Part shown: positions 17,588 to 26,385 of the stretch, piece after piece
How positions within the stretch are numbered: the first letter of the stretch is position 1
How the letters are laid out: every line of letters begins with the position of its first letter
Origin: Lentisphaerota bacterium
GTDB taxonomy: Bacteria; Verrucomicrobiota; Lentisphaeria; Victivallales; Victivallaceae
DNA length: 64,000 nucleotides
NCBI GenBank assembly: GCA_017134815.1
Contig: CP071032.1
Location: 1,732,001 to 1,796,000 of the forward strand
Direction: 5' to 3'
The notes under the pieces: generated by a model
Databases searched by the model: none
The model's input: only the letters and a program-made list of their open reading frames with translations
Told to the model about the DNA's origin: nothing
Translations under genes and position numbers: made by a program

Positions 17588-18886
17588 TTAGAATAATGCT
17601 CCGTAAATGATACCGCTGAATGTTGCTAAAATAATTACCAGGCTGACATAAGCAACAGTTTTTTTTGTACCCATAACTTTTCTTATGACCAGCATATTAG
17701 GCAGACTCAATGCCGGACCGGCCAGCAGCAGCGCCAGTGCGGGGCCTTTACCCATCCCGTTATTGATTAACCCCTGCAGGATTGGCACCTCAGTCAGCGT
17801 AGCAAAGTACATGAATGCGCCCGCTACCGATGCAAAGAAGTTAGACTGCAGAGAATTACCCCCTACCGCACCAGATATCCAATGCTGCGGAACAACCCCC
17901 TGCCCGCCTGGTGGTCCAAGCAGAAACCCAGCCAGCAAAACCCCACCAAACAACAACGGCAGGATAGTTTTTCCATAATACCAGCTCCAGTCGAGCCAGT
18001 CTCTGGCTTCGGCGCTGCCTCTGCCGGATGCCAGGCTGAAAATAATAATGCCGGCAATGAAAGGTACCTGCGGAGTGTTGTGGAAAAATACTGCCAGCAC
18101 CATAACCAGCCCCATGCCGGAAATAGTGACTAATTTATTCAAACCGAAATATTTTATACCAGCCAGACAGGTTCCGATGAATGCCGCTGCCACCAGATAC
18201 CATTTAACGGCAAATACGGCTCCCCAGACGCCACCCGGAGTCTCAGGCTTTGCCCAGTTTGCAAAAACCAGCAGCCCAACCAGCAATCCAAAAAGAATAA
18301 TGTCCGCATAAACCGGGTGCGGCATTGCACCACTCAATTCCGGCATGTCAGCTTCCGTCTCAAGTCCCTTGTCATGGCGAAAGATAAACTGCATACACAG
18401 CCCGATTACGACGCTGAAAACAATGGCTCCCACTGCTCTGGCGACTCCCAGCTCATAACCCAGTATGCGGGCAGTCAGGATAATAGCCATTACATTTACA
18501 GCCGGACCGGAATAAAGGAAAGCGGTGGCCGGGCCGATTCCGGCACCACGCTTGTAAATCCCGGCAAAAAGCGGCAGAACCGTACATGAACAGACCGCGA
18601 GAATAACTCCAGAAAGAGAAGCTACCGAGTAGGCAATGAATTTATTAGCCTTTGCTCCAAAGTACTTTATCACAGCTGCTTTACTTATAAAGGTCGAAAT
18701 TCCGCCGGCAATGAAAAATGCCGGAAGCAGGCAAAACAAAACATGCTCACGAGCATACCATTTAACCAGCTGCAGCGCACCAAGCACAGCTTTGTCAAAC
18801 CAGTCGATGCCAATCGGCATAAACCAGCAGACCATTATTGTCGAAACTATAATTCCAAGTATCTTAATTTCTTTCTTCAAGTCCAT
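17588..18886 (-). CDS. ArsP/DUF318-family permease
   Basis: 432 residues from ATG 18886 (GGAG upstream; alternative in-frame starts further up would run into the operators). The membrane core has VCSCTVLPLFAGIYKRGAG with the conserved CSC metal/thiol motif, SGPAVNVMAI and, in the second half, AGPALSLPNMLVI, a repeated motif that makes the two halves internally similar. About ten transmembrane helices are expected. ArsP exports trivalent organoarsenicals such as methylarsenite or roxarsone(III); related DUF318 proteins have other thiophilic substrates. It follows arsR, with two ArsR-type operators in the 94-bp gap. Confidence 0.9.
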   Translation of the reverse strand: MDLKKEIKILGIIVSTIMVCWFMPIGIDWFDKAVLGALQLVKWYAREHVLFCLLPAFFIAGGISTFISKAAVIKYFGAKANKFIAYSVASLSGVILAVCSCTVLPLFAGIYKRGAGIGPATAFLYSGPAVNVMAIILTARILGYELGVARAVGAIVFSVVIGLCMQFIFRHDKGLETEADMPELSGAMPHPVYADIILFGLLVGLLVFANWAKPETPGGVWGAVFAVKWYLVAAAFIGTCLAGIKYFGLNKLVTISGMGLVMVLAVFFHNTPQVPFIAGIIIFSLASGRGSAEARDWLDWSWYYGKTILPLLFGGVLLAGFLLGPPGGQGVVPQHWISGAVGGNSLQSNFFASVAGAFMYFATLTEVPILQGLINNGMGKGPALALLLAGPALSLPNMLVIRKVMGTKKTVAYVSLVIILATFSGIIYGALF

Positions 18887-18904
18887 AAGGGCTAACTCCA
18901 TTAG

Positions 18905-18920
18905 TTGGTAATTTCGCCAA
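18905..18920 (-). promoter_or_regulatory. ArsR-type operator, proximal copy
   Basis: TTGG-TAATTTCG-CCAA interrupted palindrome 19 bp upstream of the ArsP-like start. Its 16-bp core is identical to the distal copy 31 bp away. Confidence 0.7.
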
Positions 18921-18935
18921 ATAATAAGCCAGAAA

Positions 18936-18959
18936 ATATTTGGTAATTTCGCCAAATAT
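18936..18959 (-). promoter_or_regulatory. ArsR-type operator, distal copy, inside a probable promoter
   Basis: Perfect palindrome with arms ATATTTGG and CCAAATAT around an 8-bp centre. On the minus strand TTGATA (18962-18957) and TATTTT (18938-18933) flank it with an 18-bp spacer, so a repressor bound here would sit between -35 and -10 of a promoter for the ArsP-ArsE-ArsF-ArsG genes. Confidence 0.75.
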
Positions 18960-18980
18960 CAATATTCTTAATATTACAGG

Positions 18981-19301
18981 CTATTTGCATTTTTTGCAAG
19001 CTGTGCTGCTTTTATTTTCCGATAAAACCTTTTCAACACAATCCAGAAAATCGGTTATACAGGGGACTCGGAGTCGGTAAAATACCTGCACTCCACGCTT
19101 ATCGGAATCAACCAGACCGGAGTTTTTCAACAGGGAAAGATGCTTTGAAACGGTTGAAAAATCATCACCAATTAATTGCTGCAGTTCACAGACGCAGCAC
19201 TCCTTACCGGCCAGTTTCTCAACCATTGCCAGACGTGAAGGATGGGCCAGGGCCTTGATAACCTTCACTCGCTCCAGCATACGCTTTTCAGATATCGGCA
19301 T
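18981..19301 (-). CDS. arsR: ArsR/SmtB-family transcriptional repressor
   Basis: 106 residues with a winged-helix core (about 12-90). AGKECCVCELQQLIG carries three Cys (35, 36, 38) in the alpha-3 type metal-sensing position. The recognition helix is FSTVSKHLSLLKNSGLV. The C-terminal tail has two more Cys (102, 105, ACKKCK), a possible extra As(III) ligand set. The two TTGG-N8-CCAA operators just downstream of this gene indicate control of the permease operon. No copy is visible upstream of arsR itself, so arsR may be constitutive or driven from an upstream promoter. Confidence 0.95.
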   Translation of the reverse strand: MPISEKRMLERVKVIKALAHPSRLAMVEKLAGKECCVCELQQLIGDDFSTVSKHLSLLKNSGLVDSDKRGVQVFYRLRVPCITDFLDCVEKVLSENKSSTACKKCK

Positions 19302-19326
19302 AGGTTCCTCAATCTTTATTCATTAC

Positions 19327-20325
19327 TTATAAATCAGGGTGCTGGTTAGCCTGCTCAATTTTGTCCTGAAAAAAACAGGCACACATGCGACTGCCGTCTC
19401 CAGCGGCCTCAAGCAGCTTTGGCTGCTCAGTACGGCATTTATCTTCTGCATATGGACAACGCGGATGAAATGCACAGCCTGCTGGCGGATCAATCGGCGA
19501 CGGGACGTCACCTGGCAACACAATTCTCGCCTGCTTTGACTTCTGGTCTACTACCGGCACCGCCGATAACAACGCCTTGGTATAAGGATGTCTCGGACTG
19601 GAACAAATTTCCGAAGCGGGCCCCGATTCAACTATTTTACCAAGGTACATTACCAGAATTCTGGAACTGATATGCTCTACCACTGCCAGATCATGTGCAA
19701 TAAACAAAAATGCCGTACCGGTTTGTTTCTGTATATCCGTCAGCAGATTAATAATCTGTGCCTGCACGCTTACATCCAATGCAGAAACCGGTTCATCAGC
19801 CACTATGAAATCAGGTTCAGCCGCCAGTGCCCGGGCTATACCGATTCGCTGCCGCTGCCCGCCACTGAACTGGTGGGGGAAACGATACATGTAGTCTTTT
19901 TCCAGTCCCGCCAGTTCAAAAAGCTCAGCTACACGATCCCTTCTGGCAGTCCGGTCAAGACCGGTATGCAGTGCCAGAACCTCGTCAATAGCATTAAAAA
20001 CCCGCATACGGGGGTTGAGGGAGCCATACGGATCCTGAAAAATCATCTGAAACTTCTTGCGGGCAATTCTCAATTCTTTGCCTTTGAGTTGACCTATTTT
20101 AACATCGTCAATAGAAAAATCACCACCACATGGCTCTTCAAGCCGCACCAGTGCCCGCCCTAAAGTGCTCTTGCCACAGCCGCTTTCTCCGACTAAACCA
20201 ACAGTTTCACCCGCTTTCAGTTCAAAACTCACGCCGTCTACAGCTCTGACGTACCGGCGTGGCTTGAACAAACCGCCTTTTATCGGGTAATGAACTTTTA
20301 AATTGTTTACCTCTAACAGTGCCAT
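19327..20325 (-). CDS. Oligopeptide/dipeptide ABC transporter ATPase, OppF/DppF type
   Basis: 332 residues from ATG 20325 (AAGG six bases upstream). Walker [15 protein letters not shown], signature [15 protein letters not shown], Walker [13 protein letters not shown] and the H-switch [13 protein letters not shown] are all present. The C-terminal oligopeptide/dipeptide extension is [12 protein letters not shown], rich in Cys and able to hold an Fe-S cluster in related proteins. Normally it pairs with OppD, two permeases and a binding protein, but none adjoins it in this window: upstream is a NimA-like gene and downstream is arsR. It is therefore an orphan, or its partners lie elsewhere. Confidence 0.93.
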   Translation of the reverse strand: MALLEVNNLKVHYPIKGGLFKPRRYVRAVDGVSFELKAGETVGLVGESGCGKSTLGRALVRLEEPCGGDFSIDDVKIGQLKGKELRIARKKFQMIFQDPYGSLNPRMRVFNAIDEVLALHTGLDRTARRDRVAELFELAGLEKDYMYRFPHQFSGGQRQRIGIARALAAEPDFIVADEPVSALDVSVQAQIINLLTDIQKQTGTAFLFIAHDLAVVEHISSRILVMYLGKIVESGPASEICSSPRHPYTKALLSAVPVVDQKSKQARIVLPGDVPSPIDPPAGCAFHPRCPYAEDKCRTEQPKLLEAAGDGSRMCACFFQDKIEQANQHPDL

Positions 20326-20487
20326 TCGGGACCTTATTTTAATTTTATACACGCTTTAAACCTTACTGCCGGCCGGCCATTTTTCAAGCCTGAAATGGCA
20401 ATATACCAGCGGCTTGACCCAAATAAATCACGGAACGCTAATCAGCGCTTATACAGTCAGGAGCATATCGCCTGAAGCAACTCATGC

Positions 20488-20973
20488 CTAATGCGACTGC
20501 GTCTTGTCCCAGTTACTGGATTTCTTCCCGGTCATACTGGTTATTGACAGCTTTAAAATCGCCACATTTTTGACCTGCTGTTCAGAAAACTCCACCGGTT
20601 CTCCCCAGTCATGCTGTTCCATCAGTATTTTCAGTGCTTCATTTTTCGCTTCGGCATCGTCAGTAATTATCTCAATATCGCCATAACCTACTATCGAACG
20701 GTACCTGGTAGAACATCGGCACGCAATTTTGTCTTTAACCACCCTGACACTGTCTTCAATCTCAAAGCAGACATGGTTGTTTTTTCTCAGCAAATCAAGC
20801 TTCCTGCCCTGAAGCGCACAATGAATATAAACACACTTGTTCCGATAACCGTAGTTAAATGGCAGAATATACGGTCTGTTTCCATCCAGCATTGCTATCC
20901 GACAAATCCTTGCTGTGCTCAGAATTTCATCCAGCTCAGCAGAATCGCTAATTTCCTGAATCTTTCTACGCAT
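20488..20973 (-). CDS. NimA-like pyridoxamine 5'-phosphate oxidase family flavoprotein
   Basis: 161-residue split beta-barrel protein: RICRIAMLDGNRPYILPFNYGY at the flavin-binding start, VYIHCALQGRKLDLLRKNNHVCFEIE in the core and YRSIVGYGDIEII typical of the Pyridox_ox_2/NimA group. Members bind FMN and include 5-nitroimidazole reductases; most are uncharacterised. It is monocistronic with 130 bp to the orphan OppF gene. The three Cys in the second half (IACRCS and the preceding VCFE) are not a known requirement. Confidence 0.85.
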   Translation of the reverse strand: MRRKIQEISDSAELDEILSTARICRIAMLDGNRPYILPFNYGYRNKCVYIHCALQGRKLDLLRKNNHVCFEIEDSVRVVKDKIACRCSTRYRSIVGYGDIEIITDDAEAKNEALKILMEQHDWGEPVEFSEQQVKNVAILKLSITSMTGKKSSNWDKTQSH

Positions 20974-21305
20974 TTCATGCCCCTGTTAATAATTGACAAG
21001 TTATTACTTTTTGAAATCTCATCTTAGATTTAAACTCAAGTTTACGCAAATTATCCATATGACAGTAAACAAACCAGCGTTAATGAAATTAAAAATACTT
21101 TAATGAACAGCAAAAAACAACTATTTTTCCGGGTTTATCTACCATTCATGTTCTAATCAAGAGGTGACAGTTATTCTTTCTGCAGCAATGCTAATTAAAC
21201 CAATGTCTCCTTCTGGAAATTTTCCGTTGCTGGTGTATCTTGCATAACAAAACATGCTGCAGTTTCTTACGACTGCAGAATAATCGCAGGCAAAAGGTGG
21301 TAAAT
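20974..21305 (+). other. Divergent intergenic region without a gene
   Basis: 332 bp between the divergent NimA-like and TIGR04073-like genes, AT-rich in its first half. No strong promoter pair or hairpin stands out. The TIGR04073-like gene has AAAGGTGG immediately before its start. Confidence 0.4.
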
Positions 21306-21767
21306 ATGCAAACTATACTCAAATCCCTGATCTTTGCATCTCTGGTAATATGCAATGTTGCAGCCGCAGCAGCAACTGAAAAAGGCCCAGCAGCATCGCA
21401 TCTACTTTCCCGCCAGACAGTTCCCGCAGACACAATTCAAACCGCAGGTGATTCAGTTAAGGCATGTGCAAATACCCCAGCAGCTGAAAAGCACAGTCAT
21501 TTATATAACATCGGCCGAGGCATCACCAACATCGCCACCTGCTGGCTGGAAGTTCCGCGCTGTATGGTATACCGTAACAGCCAGGTACCTTTCTGGGGTT
21601 TTGTCGCCGGTTCAATCGAAGGAGTCGGCACTACTGCAATGCGGGCTTTTGCCGGAGTTACGGACGTTCTGTTTCTGGGATATGACTATGGACTTGTGTA
21701 TGACAACCAGTTCGGTGACTTTATCTGGGACGCCAGATGGCAGCCCAAACCGGACGCTTCTCTTTGA
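21306..21767 (+). CDS. TIGR04073-like exosortase system-associated protein, secreted
   Basis: 153 residues from ATG 21306 (AAAGGTGG upstream). A signal peptide spans about 1-20 (LKSLIFASLVICNVAAAAA). The C-terminal 90 residues have the family pattern: IGRGITNIATCWLEVPRCM, then GFVAGSIEGVGTTAMRAFAGVTDV and YDYGLVYDNQFGDFIWD. TIGR04073 proteins occur in genomes encoding exosortase/PEP-CTERM-like sorting, chiefly in PVC bacteria and some Proteobacteria; their role is unknown. No exosortase gene lies in this window. The gene stands alone. Confidence 0.8.
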   Translation: MQTILKSLIFASLVICNVAAAAATEKGPAASHLLSRQTVPADTIQTAGDSVKACANTPAAEKHSHLYNIGRGITNIATCWLEVPRCMVYRNSQVPFWGFVAGSIEGVGTTAMRAFAGVTDVLFLGYDYGLVYDNQFGDFIWDARWQPKPDASL

Positions 21768-21946
21768 CACTGGGAAAAAACTTTCCAGCAAATCAGCTTT
21801 GTAATCACCTTGCCTGTCTTTACCGTACCAGTCAGGTAGCTTTCCACTTTTCACGGGTGATTTAACATACATATTGCTGTATTACATATTTTCTTAATCT
21901 TTTGAGCTAAAAACCTTAACAATTACATTTAATTCAAAAATAATAA

Positions 21947-21983
21947 TTGACAAACATGCACAATTGTACTACACTAATAGTAC
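21947..21983 (+). promoter_or_regulatory. Promoter with overlapping palindromic operator upstream of the YtrA-type regulator
   Basis: TTGACA (21947-21952), 17-bp spacer and TACACT (21970-21975). A palindrome GTACTA-N6-TAGTAC (21966-21983) covers the -10 box. This layout is typical of autoregulated GntR/YtrA operons: the encoded repressor would block its own promoter. Confidence 0.7.
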
Positions 21984-22015
21984 AGCAATACAATATTAAA
22001 AATCAGGAAACAATA

Positions 22016-22396
22016 ATGTACGGCATTAAACTCAACTTCGACGGTGGCATGCCAATTTATCTGCAGGTTGTCAACCAGATAAAGCACTTGATCGCATCAC
22101 GGCGCTTACAGCCAGGCAGTGAACTGCCTCCAATACGCAAACTGGCTCAAAGCCTGTTAGTGAATCCAAACACAGTAGTCAAAGCCTACAAAGAGCTTGA
22201 ACGTCAGGGGATAGTTTTCACGAAACGCGGCACTGGCACTTTTATTTCGGAGGGTCATTCCCCGTTGAACAAAAAGGAACAGAAAAAAGTTATAGGCAGT
22301 CTGGCCGGACAGCTTGTAACTCAGGCAAAACTTTTGAATATCCCCATGGCGGAGATTATTCAGGAAATCGAAAAGCAATTCAAAGAGGGAGCATAA
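22016..22396 (+). CDS. GntR-family transcriptional regulator, YtrA subfamily
   Basis: 126 residues from ATG 22016 (CAGGAAAC upstream). The winged helix-turn-helix begins at PIYLQVVNQIKHLIASRRL, with recognition helix VNPNTVVKAYKELERQGIV and wing FTKRGTGTFIS. The short C-terminal helical dimerisation domain (about 85-126) is diagnostic of the YtrA class, which typically represses an adjacent ABC transporter operon. The stop overlaps the ABC ATPase start (TAATG), so co-translation is likely. The operator upstream fits autoregulation. Confidence 0.95.
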   Translation: MYGIKLNFDGGMPIYLQVVNQIKHLIASRRLQPGSELPPIRKLAQSLLVNPNTVVKAYKELERQGIVFTKRGTGTFISEGHSPLNKKEQKKVIGSLAGQLVTQAKLLNIPMAEIIQEIEKQFKEGA

Positions 22397-23304
22397 TGAT
22401 GCATAACATCGTTGAAATCAGCAAATTGAGCAGGAATTTCCAAGCCACAAAAGCTCTTGACAATATATCCCTGGAGCTGGACACAGGCAAAGTATACGGT
22501 CTGGTTGGCGAAAATGGCGCCGGCAAAAGTACTTTGATTAAACACATCATCGGAGCTTTGCAGCCCCAGATTGGAAGTGTAAAAGTTTTTGGTAAGTCCC
22601 CTGCTCAATACCCGGTCGAGGTTCTCAGTAAAATTGGTTATCTTTCGGAGGAGCGCGACCTGCCGATGTGGATGCGGGCCCGGGAGTTCATGGATCATAC
22701 CGAAGCGTTTTTTCCGGATTGGGATATGGGGCTGGCTTGCGACCTTATGCAGAAATTCCATATTGACCCTAAACTAAAAATTAAAAATATGTCACGTGGG
22801 CAGAAAGCCAGAACAGGCCTGATCGCGGCAGTCTCACACCGTCCAGAGCTTCTGGTGCTTGATGAACCGTCATCGGGGCTGGATGTAATGGCAAGGTATG
22901 ACATCTTGAGTGAAGTTGTAAATACCGCGGCCAGTTCAAGGAGCACTATTCTGTTTTCAAGTCATCTGCTGGATGAGGTTGAACGGGTAACTGACGATAT
23001 AATTATGATACATCAGGGAAAAATTATCCTGACCGGTCATGTGGACGCGATAAAAAGCCGAAATAATCGCTATCTAACCGCGTTGGACAGCGAAAATGAA
23101 AAAGTTGAAGAATACCTCAAAACCGGCAAAAATATTATCAGAGCAGTCAGAAAGGATGGCGAATGGCTGCTGGTAACACCCTTGTCACATGATGCTTTTG
23201 CTGCAGAAATGAAAGCTCTCGGCGGCACAATAACGGAAAAGCTGCCATGTTCACTCGAAAACGTTTTTATTGACCACTGCTCGCTGGAGAACCATCATGA
23301 ATAG
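22396..23304 (+). CDS. ABC transporter ATP-binding protein (YtrB-like)
   Basis: 302 residues. Walker A GENGAGKSTLIKHIIG, signature MSRGQKARTGLIAA, Walker B LLVLDEPSSGLD and the H-loop LFSSHLLDEVERV are present. The C-terminal extension (about 215-302) resembles exporter ATPases of the bacitracin/YtrB type. ATG 22396 is immediately followed by a second ATG, and either may be used. It sits between the GntR regulator and a very large permease that it overlaps by 8 bp. The substrate is unknown; YtrA-type systems often respond to cell-wall stress. Confidence 0.95.
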   Translation: MMHNIVEISKLSRNFQATKALDNISLELDTGKVYGLVGENGAGKSTLIKHIIGALQPQIGSVKVFGKSPAQYPVEVLSKIGYLSEERDLPMWMRAREFMDHTEAFFPDWDMGLACDLMQKFHIDPKLKIKNMSRGQKARTGLIAAVSHRPELLVLDEPSSGLDVMARYDILSEVVNTAASSRSTILFSSHLLDEVERVTDDIIMIHQGKIILTGHVDAIKSRNNRYLTALDSENEKVEEYLKTGKNIIRAVRKDGEWLLVTPLSHDAFAAEMKALGGTITEKLPCSLENVFIDHCSLENHHE

Positions 23305-26005
23305 AATTTTTGAAACCTCAAAAGCAATTATCAAGGAAGAGTTCAGGCTTCAGTTAATAGCCGCGCTTTGGACTGCCGCTCTGTTTGTACTGACAATGAT
23401 TGCAATCAGATTTACCAACAACCTCGCTGAACTGCTGCCTGCAGTAATGGTTACAGGGTTTTACATTTTTGCTTTTGGTTTTGTCCTGCCTTGGCAAACC
23501 AACAACCATGGTCACCTGACACCCGGCTACTGCCGCTACAACCTGAACCTGCCGTTGCATACCTGGCAGTTGACAGTGCTCCCGTTTATCCTGCGACTGT
23601 CATTGCTGTTAGGATTTATCGGGTTGACAACAATTGCTTTTGCAGCGCTGTATAAATTTCCAAACGTGCACTACAACTGGAATACGGTTATTGATTATAC
23701 GGAAAAGTCAACCTTGTTGTATATCGGTTTACAGGCTTTTGCCTGGTCCAGAGAAAGTTTTAAAAACGTATTTCTGTGGCTGGGCGTAGCCTGTCTGGCT
23801 TGTGCAGTCGCTTTTCAAGGAATATTCAAGCTTTTCACCGTCCATAGTATTACCTATTACTGGCTGGCTGTTGCCTTACTGCTGGCACTGACTGTTGCCT
23901 TACTGCTGGCACTGGCTTTTTTCGGTGTCCGTAACCTGCAGCGGGGTGTCATATTCAGCCTCCCTGGCCTTGATATGTTAGCTCGTTTGCTACCCAAACC
24001 GAAAGGATATAACCAGCAAAGTTTTGAAACTCCGGAACACGCCTTATTTGTTCAGACCTGGAAACGGACCTGGTACATAATGCCGTCCTGTCTTGTATTT
24101 TTTCTGGTGCTGGTCAGCATTTTAATTTTCAAACCTGAGTATTATCACTATAATTTTTTGAATCTTACAGCCATCTTTCTTGGCATGTGCCTGACTTTAC
24201 CGCTGATCGGCATCATCTCAATACAGCGCGTGGAAAGGAATAGATACTTTTATAATATGCCGGCTCCGTCGTATATAATTTCCCGTGCCCGCCTCAAGGC
24301 ATTCTGTCTGAGCTTTGCCGTATCTCTGGGGATTGGGGTATTCGGACTGTTTACCATTTACAAGCTCTTTCTGGCCCCGAACTTGCCGAACGTATTACTT
24401 AACAGTCAGCCAAACTACTTCAACCAGCCCGTCGTGGTCATCTGGTTTGTCGCGGCCGCGATTGTCTGGGCCTATGCTATAGCTTTTACAATAATTACAG
24501 CGTACTATCAAAGATACCTTTTGTTCACCTTTTTTGTTATTGCCGCGGGATTTATAATGTTGCGCTCCGGATTAATGAGTTCTTTGCACGGACCGGGAGG
24601 TCTTTTCAGAGATTTAAAATCTGTTCCTTTTTGGAATATTATGCTTTTTGCGATTATGTTTCTGGCTCTGGCCAAATATTCTTCAGCACTGACTGCTAAA
24701 GGAGGATATGTTAAAAAAACCGCTCGAATAATTTCATTATTCATCGCGGCAGCATTAATTTGTTTTGCATGTTTATTTCTCCGGTTCATGCTGCTCATTC
24801 CGGCAGTAATTATTATCAGCTATCCAGCTTACGCTTTATGCCGTAACATTTCAAATAAGCGGCATGAACAAGCGATTGACGCTCCACTTCCCTGCAGGAC
24901 TATTCTTATTGTAACTGTCCTGTTCAGCCTGTTTGCGTCTTTTTCTTATTTAACCGAATCGATATTGAAAAACAGATTAACTCAACAAGTTAAAGCATGC
25001 AAAGAAATAACCGCTTCCTGTCCCTGGCGGTATCCCGAACAGAATATAATGCGATACGCATTAAAAAATGCACCTTTTCCGAAAATGCTTCTGCTGCAGA
25101 TTGAAAAATTTAAAAAAAGCAACCCTAAATCAAATACCTACGCCATGATAAAAAGCGTTCTATCCAAATTATGCTATAAAAGTAACAACTCAAGCTCCTT
25201 GAAGCAACTTGAGTTTTATCTGCAAATATCTGCAAAATATGCTTCTATTTCCAGTAGTAGACTTAGACGATTAATCTTTGGACTGCCTGCCTTGGACCAG
25301 GCTGACTTTAAGCAACTGGAACAAATAAAATTATCGCTCAGAGAATTATTCAGAAACATATTAGTCCAAAGAATAAACACACAGGTAAGAGTCACGAATG
25401 AAATGATAAAATCTTTCAAAGCCGGCTTTGGCTTTATATCCGAAGCTGCTTTTTCCAATAACCAGACATTGTTGATTAATCGCAAGGCGCAACAGCCCCC
25501 TGAAAACATTTCTTTAGTTCCAGTCCCCTACAGTTCAGCGGGTTATTTAGACTTCAGGAAACGATACATAATAAAGCGCAGGACACAATCCTTTGAAAGT
25601 AAATTTCTCATGATTCCAATTCTTTGCAGTTCACTTGATTATATAGATACCAGAAAGCGATATATAGATAGTTTACTGTTTATTCTACATCAAAAAGATG
25701 AAAGCAAAAAAAGCCTGCCTGAAGGCAAAGACTTTTTCGTAGACGGCTCATTCCCAGTTTCATGCAACGCAATTTTAGAATCAATTGTGTCAATCGCTAA
25801 CAGGCAGTACAAAATTAAGAATCGCACAGCACCAGATAATATTAATCAGCTGGTGCCACGATACCTTAATTTAAGCGAAACCTATCTATTGGGGTTCAAA
25901 TCCCATGAAGATAACATTTATATGTTTTTTCACAAAAACACCCTGGAAAACATAGCTCTCATAGAAAAGAGCTTCAGAGGCTCCTCTCTGCCCTCATGCA
26001 AATAG
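23297..26005 (+). CDS. Large ABC-2-type permease with unusual C-terminal soluble region
   Basis: 902 residues from ATG 23297, overlapping the ATPase stop. Residues about 20-560 carry a dozen or more hydrophobic segments, with a periplasmic or cytosolic linker around 230-260, so this is probably two fused half-permeases. Residues about 560-902 are hydrophilic, Lys/Asn/Ser-rich and without any family motif I recognise. Two similar segments there, VPYSSAGYLDFRKRYIIKRR and ILCSSLDYIDTRKRYIDSLL, are internal repeats. The region also has lower GC content. An 8-residue tandem repeat VALLLALT/VALLLALA lies in a membrane helix. The role of the tail is unknown. Confidence 0.85.
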   Translation: MNRIFETSKAIIKEEFRLQLIAALWTAALFVLTMIAIRFTNNLAELLPAVMVTGFYIFAFGFVLPWQTNNHGHLTPGYCRYNLNLPLHTWQLTVLPFILRLSLLLGFIGLTTIAFAALYKFPNVHYNWNTVIDYTEKSTLLYIGLQAFAWSRESFKNVFLWLGVACLACAVAFQGIFKLFTVHSITYYWLAVALLLALTVALLLALAFFGVRNLQRGVIFSLPGLDMLARLLPKPKGYNQQSFETPEHALFVQTWKRTWYIMPSCLVFFLVLVSILIFKPEYYHYNFLNLTAIFLGMCLTLPLIGIISIQRVERNRYFYNMPAPSYIISRARLKAFCLSFAVSLGIGVFGLFTIYKLFLAPNLPNVLLNSQPNYFNQPVVVIWFVAAAIVWAYAIAFTIITAYYQRYLLFTFFVIAAGFIMLRSGLMSSLHGPGGLFRDLKSVPFWNIMLFAIMFLALAKYSSALTAKGGYVKKTARIISLFIAAALICFACLFLRFMLLIPAVIIISYPAYALCRNISNKRHEQAIDAPLPCRTILIVTVLFSLFASFSYLTESILKNRLTQQVKACKEITASCPWRYPEQNIMRYALKNAPFPKMLLLQIEKFKKSNPKSNTYAMIKSVLSKLCYKSNNSSSLKQLEFYLQISAKYASISSSRLRRLIFGLPALDQADFKQLEQIKLSLRELFRNILVQRINTQVRVTNEMIKSFKAGFGFISEAAFSNNQTLLINRKAQQPPENISLVPVPYSSAGYLDFRKRYIIKRRTQSFESKFLMIPILCSSLDYIDTRKRYIDSLLFILHQKDESKKSLPEGKDFFVDGSFPVSCNAILESIVSIANRQYKIKNRTAPDNINQLVPRYLNLSETYLLGFKSHEDNIYMFFHKNTLENIALIEKSFRGSSLPSCK
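23868..23915 (+). repeat. 24-bp tandem duplication inside the permease gene
   Basis: Two head-to-tail 24-bp units (23868-23891 and 23892-23915) differing only at the last base. They lengthen a transmembrane helix by eight residues while keeping frame. Confidence 0.95.
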
Positions 26006-26185
26006 AAAGGCCCCGTTCAGATATTTTTCTTCCATCATGAGGAACTGCGCTTATATGTTGTTTTTATAACTAAGCATTGACATACAAGCCAGGTTACCCG
26101 CTGTGAAAGTGGGAACAATAAAACAGCGTAAGGCGCAGTTTCAGCACTGTTTGCTGTAAATAATTGGTATGTTGTAGAAATAAGA

Positions 26186-26271
26186 TGGTACCGAAGGTGG
26201 GACTCGAACCCACACGTCCAAAGGACACCAGATTTTGAGTCTAGCGCGTCTGCCAATTTCGCCACTTCGGC
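26186..26271 (-). tRNA. tRNA-Leu (CAA)
   Basis: 86-nt class II tRNA with encoded CCA. Acceptor GCCGAAG/CTTCGGT (G1-U72 wobble), anticodon stem CTAGA/TCTGG, loop CTCAAAA giving anticodon CAA (reads UUG), long variable arm and T loop TTCGAGT. It lies between the ABC permease and the AraC gene with no close partner. Confidence 0.93.
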
Positions 26272-26385
26272 TTGTAAACGTGAAGTAATATTCTAACGTC
26301 AAATTTTGAAAATGCAAATGTTATTTGCGGCAACCAGGGAAAAATTCCCAGACGATAAGCCTGCTAACGGACTTATGCTTCAATA

